Under the pieces are notes generated by a model. That model saw only the letters and a program-made list of their open reading frames with translations, made no database searches and had not been told where the DNA came from. From positions 749,212-813,211 of the forward strand of contig JAIXQO010000002.1 in NCBI GenBank assembly GCA_027485695.1: a stretch of 64,000 bases of DNA, read 5' to 3'. How positions within the stretch are numbered: the first letter of the stretch is position 1; every line of letters begins with the position of its first letter. Positions 1 through 9,071 of the stretch are shown here, one piece after another. This stretch comes from Pseudomonadota bacterium. Lineage in GTDB: Bacteria; Bdellovibrionota; UBA1018. The position numbers were made by a program, and so were the translations under genes.

Positions 1-409
1 CAATCATTTTCTCGAGATCTTCGTCGGTCTCATAGACCTCGTCGATCGACGGCGAACGCATCAAGTAACTGACGATCATTCCAGCCACTTGTTTCAGCGG
101 CTTGATGAAATAGAACCCATTCAGCTCATCGTCGCCGAAACTCGCTCGAACAATCGCGCGGGCCGCCTTGTAAGCGTCGGATTCGGTCATTTGAGCATCA
201 TTGATCTGCTCCGCTTTTGCGCCCATTTTTGCGAGGGCTTTCTCGCGAAGGTCTTCGTCCGTCATGATGTAGGGACCGACCAGCTGATAGACTTCCTCGA
301 AAATTATGCTTCGAAGCCGAGGTGGAAACGCAATGGACTTTTGGTTTTCCAGGCGAGTAGCGATCGTCTTGCAAAGCGTTTTTACATACTCTTTTCGGGT
401 GGGCGTCAT
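1..409 (-). CDS. Partial (C-terminus beyond window) conserved protein, possibly DUF507 family
   Basis: Open frame from ATG at 409 to the window edge: MTPTRKEYVKTLCKTIATRLENQKSIAFPPRLRSIIFEEVYQLVGPYIMTDEDLREKALAKMG...; not in ORF track because truncated. Confidence 0.6.
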   Translation of the reverse strand, partial: MTPTRKEYVKTLCKTIATRLENQKSIAFPPRLRSIIFEEVYQLVGPYIMTDEDLREKALAKMGAKAEQINDAQMTESDAYKAARAIVRASFGDDELNGFYFIKPLKQVAGMIVSYLMRSPSIDEVYETDEDLEKMI

Positions 410-507
410 GTTAATTCGAGTCTAGCCTCAAAAGAAAGCAAGAGCGAAGCAGAAAAGCATCGAGTCCATGGTTTTTTTTAGTTTTTTCAGTGCCATGAAC
501 GCCCGTT

Positions 508-2289
508 TTAACGGCGGAATACGCGAGAAAACAGGCGCCCGGCCCGGCTGGCCGCCCAATCGAACGCTTGAGCGGTATCGCGAATTCCCAGCCCTTTGCC
601 GATGACTCCGATCGCCCCGACCCCAATACAAACCTCGGCGCCGACCAAGATCAAGCGAATGGTCGTGCCGCTCGAGACAGCATCTCCGATGAAATGAGTC
701 AGCGCTAAATCCGCTCCGTAAACAACGGCGCCCATAAAACTCGCGACGAACAATTGCTCCAGGAATGCGCGGAAACAAGACCGGATATCGACGTACTCTC
801 GCAAGAGCACAAAAAGATAAGTCGAGTTCACGAACGCAGCGATCGAGGTCGCAAACGCCAGGCCCATCGGTCCGAAATGACCGATCAAATTCACGCCCGC
901 GAAATAAGAGATGAGGATCGTGAACAGACTCGAAACCACCGCCTGCTTGGTTTTGCGAGCGGCATAACAGACGGGCACGAGGATTTTTACCAAGGAGTAA
1001 AACGAGAGTCCTACCGCATAGCCTGCGACCACGCGAGCCGTGGCATGGGTATCGTCCGCATGAAATTTTCCATATTGAAAAAGCAGCGCCACGACCGGAA
1101 TCGAAGTCACCGCTAAGCCCACCGATGCTGGTAAATTCACCGCGAGAGCAAAACGAATGGATTTAGTGAGCGTCTCCCGAGCCTGAGCAACCTCACCGGC
1201 CGCAAGCCTCCGTGAAACCTCAGGCAGAGTAGCAGACGCGAGACTGACCCCAAAAATCCCAATCGGAAATTGCATCAAGCGAAACGCATAGCTGATCCAA
1301 GTAACCGCGCCTGCACCGAGGCCAGTCGCCAGCACGCTATTGATCAGAACGTTTACCTGAGTTGCAGCGAGTCCCACGATACTCGGAAGCATCAGAGCCA
1401 AGATCTCACCGAGCGCTTTTTCTTGGTGCCAAGGCGGAGCATCCGGGAGCTCTTCACGAGTTTCATAACGGTAGCCCGAACGGTACAAACTCGGTAACTG
1501 AGAGAACGCCTGCACGGCGCCGCCCAATACCACTCCGACCGCCATTCCGACGATCGCTTCTACGCCAAATTTCGGAAGCAGCCACGCAAAAAGCAGGCCG
1601 GTCGCGATGGACGTTATATTAAAAAGCGCGGATGCGAACGCCGGGAGAAAAAACTTACCGCAAGCATTCAAAATACCCATGAACGCGGCCGCGAGCGACA
1701 CGAGAGGAAAGAACGGAAACAAAACCTGGGTCATGAGGGTCGTGAGTTTGAATTTCTCCGGTATCTCAGCGAACGACGGCGCGTAGAGTTTGACTAAACC
1801 CTCAGAGAAAAAAATTCCGATGAGCGCGATGACAGAGCCCATGATGAAGAGCGCGCGAAATACGAGGCCGGCTACGCGCCAAGCTCGACGCTCGCCATCC
1901 CTCACCCTCACACGATGAAAGGTCGTGATAAAAGCGGAGCTGAGCGCCCCCTCTGCAAAAAGATCACGCAGCAAATTCGGGATTCGAAATGCGATGTAGA
2001 AAGCGTCGGTAAAATGTCCGGCCCCAAAGAAAATCGCGAACACCTGTTCTCGCACGAGACCAGTAATCCGGCTCAGAAAAGTCGCGGCACCCATGGCGCC
2101 TGCAGATTTAGCTACGGAGTGCGAGCTTGATGACGCCTCTACGCGTCCAGCTTGGCCTCGGGAAAGTTCTTCTTGAGCCATCGGTCGATTCCTTCGTCGA
2201 TCTTCGAACGGAACGGCAAGGCCAGGAGGCTCAGGTTGGCCTCCAGTCGAACGCAGCCAGGCTCGCAGAAGAGCTGAGCGTTCACCCAT
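508..2289 (-). CDS. murJ: Lipid II flippase MurJ (MviN family); true start probably internal (about 2181)
   Basis: AATFLSRITGLVREQVFAIFFGAGHFTDAFYIAFRIPNLLRDLFAEGALSSAF plus multi-TM pattern. Confidence 0.95.
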   Translation of the reverse strand: MGERSALLRAWLRSTGGQPEPPGLAVPFEDRRRNRPMAQEELSRGQAGRVEASSSSHSVAKSAGAMGAATFLSRITGLVREQVFAIFFGAGHFTDAFYIAFRIPNLLRDLFAEGALSSAFITTFHRVRVRDGERRAWRVAGLVFRALFIMGSVIALIGIFFSEGLVKLYAPSFAEIPEKFKLTTLMTQVLFPFFPLVSLAAAFMGILNACGKFFLPAFASALFNITSIATGLLFAWLLPKFGVEAIVGMAVGVVLGGAVQAFSQLPSLYRSGYRYETREELPDAPPWHQEKALGEILALMLPSIVGLAATQVNVLINSVLATGLGAGAVTWISYAFRLMQFPIGIFGVSLASATLPEVSRRLAAGEVAQARETLTKSIRFALAVNLPASVGLAVTSIPVVALLFQYGKFHADDTHATARVVAGYAVGLSFYSLVKILVPVCYAARKTKQAVVSSLFTILISYFAGVNLIGHFGPMGLAFATSIAAFVNSTYLFVLLREYVDIRSCFRAFLEQLFVASFMGAVVYGADLALTHFIGDAVSSGTTIRLILVGAEVCIGVGAIGVIGKGLGIRDTAQAFDWAASRAGRLFSRVFRR

Positions 2290-2456
2290 TTCGAATCGAG
2301 CTTGAATGTTTTTGCGTCACTGTCTTTACGCAGATCTACCGGACCAAGAGTGCCTTCTTGCGAGGCCTTGTACTTTTCAATGTCGCGATTGATTCGATCA
2401 AAAACTTCGGCGGCATCGACTCCGGGCAACAGAATTTTGCGTGAATATTTCGGCAT
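2139..2456 (-). CDS. Polyhydroxyalkanoic acid system (PHA_gran_rgn-like) family protein
   Basis: 105 aa, MPKYSRKILLPGVDAAEVFDRINRDIEKY...; overlaps the long murJ ORF start. Confidence 0.55.
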   Translation of the reverse strand: MPKYSRKILLPGVDAAEVFDRINRDIEKYKASQEGTLGPVDLRKDSDAKTFKLDSKWVNAQLFCEPGCVRLEANLSLLALPFRSKIDEGIDRWLKKNFPEAKLDA

Positions 2457-2473
2457 ACCGAAAAAGTGTAGCT

Positions 2474-3034
2474 AAAACGGGGCCAGGGAGCAATGGTACA
2501 GCGAGGGGCAGCGAGGCAAAGAGGGCAATCGGGCAACGCGGAGGGCGGAGAAGCATTCGTGAAAGAGTACGCATACCGTCACTTTTGCTGCGGCTGAGTG
2601 GCTCGACACAATCGATAAAGTGAACCACCTAGCCGGGACAAGAGTCCATTTAGTTCCGGTTCACTCGCCGGATGAATATCAAAAATTGCTTCGCATTCTC
2701 GAAACGAGCCAAGCGCAATTCTGTAAAATTGATGCCGCTCTTTTTCGCTGCGACGAGCGGAGCCTTCTTTTAAATTAAGCGCAATTGAGGACGAAGCCCG
2801 ATCCAGTTGGTATTTGAGATCAGGAGGAAGCTTGATTTGCCGACAAATTTTTGCGAATTCAACCGCAAGATCATAGGTTCGAAAGCCGGACGAAAAAACA
2901 GGCGGTTGAGAGGTTTGAACTAAAGCATGAGCCATAAGGCTTCCGACTAGTGCAATCTTCTAGCCACAACAAGAACACTCACACCTTGCCTCGCTCACTG
3001 CCTGATTGCCCCATTGCCACTATGCCCCGTTTTT
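2474..3034. mobile_element. Putative IVS-like element: four-helix-bundle gene between imperfect inverted repeats
   Basis: aaaacggggc (2474-2483) vs gccccgtttt (3024-3033); gcgaggcaa (2511-2519) vs ttgcctcgc (2986-2994); gcaatgg/ccattgc and gggcaatc/gattgcc words on both arms. Confidence 0.6.
2579..2935 (-). CDS. Four helix bundle protein (23S rRNA intervening-sequence protein family)
   Basis: YDLAVEFAKICRQIKLPPDLKYQLDRASSSIALNLKEGSARRSEKERHQFYRIALGSFRECEAI, typical of the S23/IVP family. Confidence 0.88.
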   Translation of the reverse strand: MAHALVQTSQPPVFSSGFRTYDLAVEFAKICRQIKLPPDLKYQLDRASSSIALNLKEGSARRSEKERHQFYRIALGSFRECEAIFDIHPASEPELNGLLSRLGGSLYRLCRATQPQQK

Positions 3035-4890
3035 ATCAGTTCAACCTTAGCGAGTTCTTGTCCCAGCGTCACTTGATCGCCTGGTTTTACGTTCCAAGAA
3101 AGTACCTTGACCGGCGATAAAACTGCGTGAGGTACGAGCTGCCCGAGGCTGCGAATCATGACGAGACGTGACTGAGGCGCAATCTGCGCACCTGCCTTCT
3201 CAAAAATGGCGTGGACCTGACCACTCGCAAGCGCTGTGATTGAACGCTCCAGTGTAGTGCCGTTCCCAGCTTCTCCTAACCCGACTCGCCGAACGGAAAC
3301 CGTCCACACACCCACTCGGACGTTCCAGCGTCTTGCGGTCAGTGGATAAAAAGAAAACCGCGTTGGGGGTAAATCGGCGAATCTCACGAGTCCAGACGCA
3401 CCCTCAAAATCACCGACTCGAAACTTCGAATGTTCGCTTAACTCGAGCGGAATTCCACCCTCTTCGACCCATTGGCCGCTCACCACCCAACGGGCTCCGG
3501 GGTCGCCAAATAAACGCGCGGCCAGATCCACCACCTGGCGAAGGAAACTCGACGAGGGCCAAGACTCGGGAATAAATTCCTCGTCAGTAAAACCCGCATG
3601 AAAAAGATTTTCGCGAACGAACGGATGATGAAGGTGCTCAAGCGCAAACTTCTGATTGCTCAATAGCGATCCACTCATCCAGAAACCTTCGAGACGCTTG
3701 GTGGCAAGCTCCAATGCGCGTTTTCGTCCTCGCGCGAAACAGAAAAACTCGCCAATCACTCCAGAGGAATCCGGCATCACGTCCATACCGCTCTGATAAG
3801 GCGTCAGGAGAAATGCTTCGGTCTCTGCATCTTTCCAAACTCGTTCGGGACTCATTTCATGGATGCGGCCCGGAGCCGGTAACAAACGCACCGGATCTTC
3901 TGCATGCAGGCGAATGGAAATTCCCGCCTCGAACGGAAACGGTTCGCTGCGCTTAGGAGTACTCAATAGGCCCATCGAAGCGAGCTGCCACTCAAGAGCG
4001 GAAACTCCCGCCACTTTTTCCCAGAGTGGAAACGCAGCGTTCAATCTCGCCGAACCATCAATCAAATAGAGTCGGTCGGCCTCGGAGAGGAATTCGAGCG
4101 TTCCGATTCCTTCGAATCGAACATGGTTCGCCCACCGCCGCACATACTCCTCTACTCGTCGATGACTGGTGCCATCGAGATCCTGGGCCGGGCAAAACTG
4201 AATGAATCGTTTCCACCGATTTTGGAGCGAGCCATCGACGATCGGGAAAATCGTGATCTCACCTTCGCGATCTCTCGCAAACGGCACGATCCAGTGACGC
4301 GCACTCGTGAGCGTCCGCTCGATGATCGCCGTGGAGTCGCCATAGCGCTCGTCTAGTTGATCGAACCAAAGCGGGAGTTGAGCATGAAGATCTGCTTCGG
4401 AGCGCAGGTGGAGCGTACCGAAGCCGGCGCCCCCCAGAACGGATTTCAAAAGGAGAGGAAATCGTAAGCTATGTTCCGAGATGACTTCGCTGGCTTCTTT
4501 GACGGTGGATACCGGGTCCAGAGTCGCCGCCAGCGTCGGAATATCCAAAGACTGCGCCTGCGTGAGAAAACTGATCTTGTTCTGGTAAAGGCTCAGAAAC
4601 TTGGCTGACGGAGAAACAGGCACCATTCCTAAACTAGCGACCAATGACGGAAACGACGGCCGTTCCGACCAAAAAGAGATGCCAGGATGAACGAAAACTT
4701 CGGCTCCAGATTCCCCCATCGCTCGAAGCGCCGAGACCAATTCACCCTCATCTCGAGGAGTTGGCATCACAAACGTACCTCGACCCAAGCGCTCGAATCC
4801 TTCTCGAATTCGCTCGGCAAGCTCAGCAGGCCCGAATACAACGGCGAGCCGCGGGGTGTGAGTGGACATTTGAGCGAGCTTCAATCGCAT
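2995..4890 (-). CDS. Biotin-carboxylase-like ATP-grasp protein with C-terminal biotinyl/lipoyl-like barrel, probably catalytically degenerate
   Basis: HPGISFWSERPSF, FPLLLKSVLGGAGFG, GIGTLEFLSEADRLYLIDGSARLN; C-terminal SPVKVLSWNVKPGDQVTLGQELAKVE. Confidence 0.75.
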   Translation of the reverse strand: MRLKLAQMSTHTPRLAVVFGPAELAERIREGFERLGRGTFVMPTPRDEGELVSALRAMGESGAEVFVHPGISFWSERPSFPSLVASLGMVPVSPSAKFLSLYQNKISFLTQAQSLDIPTLAATLDPVSTVKEASEVISEHSLRFPLLLKSVLGGAGFGTLHLRSEADLHAQLPLWFDQLDERYGDSTAIIERTLTSARHWIVPFARDREGEITIFPIVDGSLQNRWKRFIQFCPAQDLDGTSHRRVEEYVRRWANHVRFEGIGTLEFLSEADRLYLIDGSARLNAAFPLWEKVAGVSALEWQLASMGLLSTPKRSEPFPFEAGISIRLHAEDPVRLLPAPGRIHEMSPERVWKDAETEAFLLTPYQSGMDVMPDSSGVIGEFFCFARGRKRALELATKRLEGFWMSGSLLSNQKFALEHLHHPFVRENLFHAGFTDEEFIPESWPSSSFLRQVVDLAARLFGDPGARWVVSGQWVEEGGIPLELSEHSKFRVGDFEGASGLVRFADLPPTRFSFYPLTARRWNVRVGVWTVSVRRVGLGEAGNGTTLERSITALASGQVHAIFEKAGAQIAPQSRLVMIRSLGQLVPHAVLSPVKVLSWNVKPGDQVTLGQELAKVELIKTGHSGNGAIRQ

Positions 4891-5016
4891 CGCAAGAATT
4901 TAACCGATCTCCGTGGCATCGGCGAGAAGTGTTTCCGAGGTCTTCGGTGTGGAATGAACGATATTCCCCCCCGCATCAGTGGTCTTTTCGCGAGAACCTG
5001 CTAGATTGCGCGTCAG

Positions 5017-6270
5017 ATGAAGATTTCCGACGCACTTTCCAAACGATTCGACTCCACCTTAATGAAAAGTATCCTCGAGATACTCGCGGATCAGAAATAC
5101 ATCGAATCCGTGACTGACGTGGAGTCCCCTCGATTTCTCAATCGATCAGTCGTCCCTCACATGAGCGCACTGTCGCAAATGTTCAATCGTCTGGATTCGA
5201 AAGACAAAACAGCGCCTCAAGAACCCGTGGCATCTGGCTTGAAAAACTACTGGCGAGCCGCTCGCAATCCCAAAAACTTCATCCTCGGCTACGTGCTGGG
5301 CTACATGCCGGGGAATGCGATGCGAGTCGCGTCGGTATGGTCAGAATTATTGAGACTCGGTTATACGGGAATTGGCCAAGACGGCCCGATTCGCGCAATC
5401 GAACTGGGAGCCGGCCCGGGATCCGGCGCGATCGGAATTGCACTCGGCGAGTCGTTCTCAAGTGGACCGAAGAAATCGTTCGATTGGACACTGTACGAAC
5501 AAGACCGCGGCATTGGTGAACTCGGAAGCCGTTTCGTCGAACGCGTTCACTCTGACCTGGGCTTAGACGCCCAGGTTCAAGCGGTCCACCGCAAACTCTC
5601 GATCAACGATTTTCTTCAGCCCAAGAACTCGAAACCCGCCGAATTGTTCCTCACCTCTTACTTCATGAACGAACTCGCGGAATCCAGCGAAGAGATCGCA
5701 GAAGCGTTCCTCAAACGTTGGGACAAAGAGCTCGCGACCGAAGCCTTGGTCATCCTGGTCGAACCAGCGCTCAAGGTAGAATCCCGGAAATTGCTCGCAT
5801 TTCGCAAAGCGATCTTGGATCGCCTCGCGCATCGCAAGGGTAGCCGCTATCAAATCTTACTCCCTTGCCTGGGACACCAAGCTTGCGAAGCGCTTGAGAA
5901 CCCGAAGGACTGGTGCCATGAAGAAGTCACTTGGTGGCGTCCGGAACTCACGCGTACCCTTGACCGTCTCGCGGGCCTTGACCGCAAATCGCTGCCTTAT
6001 AGCTACCTGGTGATCGCCAAAACGAATCGATCGATCGAAGAGATCCTTCCAAACGCGTTCCCGTCGCGCAATCGCGTGCATCGACTTGTCAGCCCCGTTC
6101 ATTTCGAGGGCAAAGACTCCGAGTTTTTTGTCTGCGGCGAAGACGGTAAACGACGTGTCCGTTTCCGTACGGACGCGGACCTCGGACGCGGCAGCCTGCT
6201 CGTCGGCGCAGAAATCCGTGGCGAAAAAGAAGCCGGCCGCGTTGATCGCGTCAAGCAGGTCGTTGAATAA
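5017..6270 (+). CDS. Rsm22/METTL17-family methyltransferase-like protein
   Basis: SAM-binding-like IELGAGPGSGAIG; LLPCLGHQACEALENPKDWCHEEVTW; RKSLPYSYLVIAK. Confidence 0.7.
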   Translation: MKISDALSKRFDSTLMKSILEILADQKYIESVTDVESPRFLNRSVVPHMSALSQMFNRLDSKDKTAPQEPVASGLKNYWRAARNPKNFILGYVLGYMPGNAMRVASVWSELLRLGYTGIGQDGPIRAIELGAGPGSGAIGIALGESFSSGPKKSFDWTLYEQDRGIGELGSRFVERVHSDLGLDAQVQAVHRKLSINDFLQPKNSKPAELFLTSYFMNELAESSEEIAEAFLKRWDKELATEALVILVEPALKVESRKLLAFRKAILDRLAHRKGSRYQILLPCLGHQACEALENPKDWCHEEVTWWRPELTRTLDRLAGLDRKSLPYSYLVIAKTNRSIEEILPNAFPSRNRVHRLVSPVHFEGKDSEFFVCGEDGKRRVRFRTDADLGRGSLLVGAEIRGEKEAGRVDRVKQVVE

Positions 6271-6412
6271 CCATAGCGCGGCCCAACGTTTTGAGACGCA
6301 GCCTGTTCAGAATAGACCTCAATGAAGCGGAAACTTGAGCCCTGGTGCTGAACGCGGTTCGAGGCCTCTACGAGCCTACTCGATCGCTAAAACGGTTGAA
6401 GACTCCGACCTT

Positions 6413-8527
6413 TTAATTGCAGTAGGCGTTCAGGCTCCACCCATCGTTCAAATCCGGGCTACCAGGACATTCCGGAGCATCTCCATTCAATGTCATCACT
6501 TCGATGAAAACATCACCGTCGCCCGTAATGGCCGGAGATGTCCAAAATGTATTTGCGTTACTCAGGTAGCTTCCCCACTCTCCAGGGTGCTGACAATATC
6601 CACCCGCAGTGCTGTTTCCATAATACGAGTATCCCACCCAAGGAGAACTCGCATTCAAATCCCCGGAAACCCGAACCTGGTTTGGCACTTCATAAGGATC
6701 CAACCGAACGTTTATGGTTCTACCTTTTGCGCAAGTGGCAATTTTTATTTTTCCGTATCCATGCAATCCGAGAGCAGAAGAGCTCCCAGTCGTATTCACT
6801 GGAAAACACTGAAAGTTACACGACGTTACTGTAGTCTCGCACTTACAGCCCGGCGAGCCCGGATTCTTGAGCGTCTGACCCGCAGGGCAAGACGTAATCT
6901 CGCATCCTTTTTTCTGACAAAAACATCCTGCTTGTCCCGGATTGATCAAATCCTCTCCCGCAGGGCAAGAGTTCAAAGAACAGAGTGGAGCGCAGTAGCA
7001 GCTCTGCTGTCCTGGGTTTTTCAGTTCCTGCCCACCGGGACATCCCGTGAGAGCACAGCCCACTTTGCAGGTGCAGTCGGAATTTACGCCGTTCGGACAT
7101 TGAGCGTTCGTCAAATTACACGCGCATGAACAAGACGCATCACCTGGATTCTGAAGCGTGTAGTTCGAATTCGGGCAGCTGGAGATTCCACATCCAGCAC
7201 CCGGCAAGCAGGTACAACTATTCGTATCCACACCATTCGCGCACTGAGCATTGGTGAATCCGCAGCGACACGCGCAATTCGATTGCGTTGGATTATCGAG
7301 GACGAAGTTCGGAGGACAACTCGTCAGGCTACAACCACCTCCGCCTTCGCATGCGCAGGAGGCTGAATTAAACGTCTGACCCGAGGCGCAGTTCGCTTGC
7401 GACAGAGTACAACCCGGATCATCGCAGTGACAGGTCGCAGAGTTGAACGTCTGCCCGGCCGTACATTTAGCGGCCTCAATTGCTTGATTACAGTAGAATC
7501 CTTCGCATGAGCAGCTACCCGAATTAAAATTCTTGGAACGATCGTGGCAATACTGCTCGTTGATCGTACAATTGAGTTTACAGTCGCCGCTGTCCCAAAC
7601 GAAATAGTTGTAGTTGTTCTGGATCAGTTCTTCTTTGCATCGGCAGTTACATTTCTTCTTCGGGCCAAACGGTCCAGTACCATCTGGATCTTGATAGCCA
7701 CGCATCCGTGGATGCGAGCAGAACTCACACTGCACGGGAACTTCGCGGGCGGCGGGTGCGGCGGGAGGGATCGGAATCGCACAGCGACCATCCGTTTTGG
7801 TTCCCGAACAGAAACACCAGTCGCTCTGGGGACGATACAAATAACCGGAACAGTAGTTACCCTTGTCCGAACATTTGGAGGCCGGGCAGTTCAGCGCCGG
7901 AGGCGTGCAAGTTTTCTTGGTATTGTCCCAAGTCAAACCCAAGTCATCACAGATGTACTCAGGCTTCTTGGTACAAGCTCGAGTCGTCGAACTCCACTCG
8001 TACCGCTGACTTTTGAGTCCTTTGCAGACTTCTTCCATTCGGTCGAGGACAGTCGTCGCAGAGAGGATCCACGGGATCGACTGTGGGAGTTTGATATAAC
8101 CGAATTTGGAGCTCGATTTACCTTCGGCATGTCCAGCGCCTTGCACTGAATAAACGACTTGAGCGCGGATGTAACTTCCGGTCTCGCACTTGCCCTCTTT
8201 GTCGTTCGGACAATGACTGGTCTTGCGGACGTCAACGTAGATCGGCCAGCGATCGTCCGGGCACTGTGCAGGAGCATTGAGCGAAAGCGCGTCTGCACGG
8301 CGGGTGAAATTAAAATCATAACAACCGTTGAGATTCGTTCCGAGAGCGGGATCGTTGAGGTTCGGAAACGAACCGGCGTAGCCCTCAACCTTGCAGGGCT
8401 TTTCTTTGGTCGCCATCAAACACGCGCGCAAGTCTTCTTCTTCGGCACCCAACGCGTAGCCGTGGAAGCCGAGGCCGATCACTAAGAAACTCAAGAGACT
8501 TGAAAAAACCCTATAGATCACAGCCAA
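6413..8527 (-). CDS. Secreted cysteine-rich repeat protein, function unknown
   Basis: Signal peptide-like N-terminus; repeated CPAGQTLKNPGxxxCxC / CTLSQANCASGQTFNSASCACE units. Confidence 0.8.
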   Translation of the reverse strand: MAVIYRVFSSLLSFLVIGLGFHGYALGAEEEDLRACLMATKEKPCKVEGYAGSFPNLNDPALGTNLNGCYDFNFTRRADALSLNAPAQCPDDRWPIYVDVRKTSHCPNDKEGKCETGSYIRAQVVYSVQGAGHAEGKSSSKFGYIKLPQSIPWILSATTVLDRMEEVCKGLKSQRYEWSSTTRACTKKPEYICDDLGLTWDNTKKTCTPPALNCPASKCSDKGNYCSGYLYRPQSDWCFCSGTKTDGRCAIPIPPAAPAAREVPVQCEFCSHPRMRGYQDPDGTGPFGPKKKCNCRCKEELIQNNYNYFVWDSGDCKLNCTINEQYCHDRSKNFNSGSCSCEGFYCNQAIEAAKCTAGQTFNSATCHCDDPGCTLSQANCASGQTFNSASCACEGGGGCSLTSCPPNFVLDNPTQSNCACRCGFTNAQCANGVDTNSCTCLPGAGCGISSCPNSNYTLQNPGDASCSCACNLTNAQCPNGVNSDCTCKVGCALTGCPGGQELKNPGQQSCYCAPLCSLNSCPAGEDLINPGQAGCFCQKKGCEITSCPAGQTLKNPGSPGCKCETTVTSCNFQCFPVNTTGSSSALGLHGYGKIKIATCAKGRTINVRLDPYEVPNQVRVSGDLNASSPWVGYSYYGNSTAGGYCQHPGEWGSYLSNANTFWTSPAITGDGDVFIEVMTLNGDAPECPGSPDLNDGWSLNAYCN

Positions 8528-8583
8528 CGTATCCGCATTTCCAGAGCCGACGATCGAGGCCGCCTCCGTTTGCTTGTTACAGA

Positions 8584-9000
8584 CTAAAGAGCCTTCGATC
8601 TCGGCTTACCCGTGCGAAGCATAGCTTCCCACGGCTCTTCCGGGCATATTCCAAGAGATTTCAACACAGATGCTACCCGAACGGTCATGAGGTCAAATTC
8701 TTCACCAGAAGAAACTCGATTGGCGTGCTCCAAAAACCAGCGCGTCGTCGTCATCAGATCCCAAAGAGCATCTCTGCCTTTGCGCTGAAGAGAGCGACTT
8801 TCCACACGTTTTAGTTGATTCACGATTTCCATGGCTAGCCGTGAGAACACCATTGCCTCGGTCTGCTGAATGTCTTCGCTCGAGGTTCTCACCTGGAGAA
8901 GGACATCGTAAATACCACTGAAGTCCAACTCGGGCGCGTTAAGCAGCTCCTCGGTCTTAGAAATCCAGTGAGATAGCTCGCTGAGATCTTCCTGATTCAT
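8584..9000 (-). CDS. Hypothetical protein (138 aa)
   Basis: Complete ORF MNQEDLSELSHWISKTEELLNAPELDFSGI... in the gap between convincing genes. Confidence 0.55.
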   Translation of the reverse strand: MNQEDLSELSHWISKTEELLNAPELDFSGIYDVLLQVRTSSEDIQQTEAMVFSRLAMEIVNQLKRVESRSLQRKGRDALWDLMTTTRWFLEHANRVSSGEEFDLMTVRVASVLKSLGICPEEPWEAMLRTGKPRSKAL

Positions 9001-9071
9001 TCCTATGATTTTACTCTCAAAGTTCCGGCTTGTGGATAGAAGTTTTGTTCGTTATTTTCGCGACCTAGGTC

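Noticed and set aside
2579-2935. Four-helix-bundle protein as an Avd accessory of a diversity-generating retroelement
   Set aside because: No reverse transcriptase and no template/variable repeat pair seen in the window; the inverted-repeat flanks fit an IVS-like element better.
2995-3045. VELIKTG at the C-terminus as a degenerate biotinylation motif
   Set aside because: By barrel symmetry this is the end of the second half of the domain; the motif position falls at RSLGQ. The lysine is at the junction with the inverted-repeat arm.
6335-7129. 264-aa plus-strand ORF
   Set aside because: Antisense to the Cys-rich repeat gene; no motif and implausible composition.
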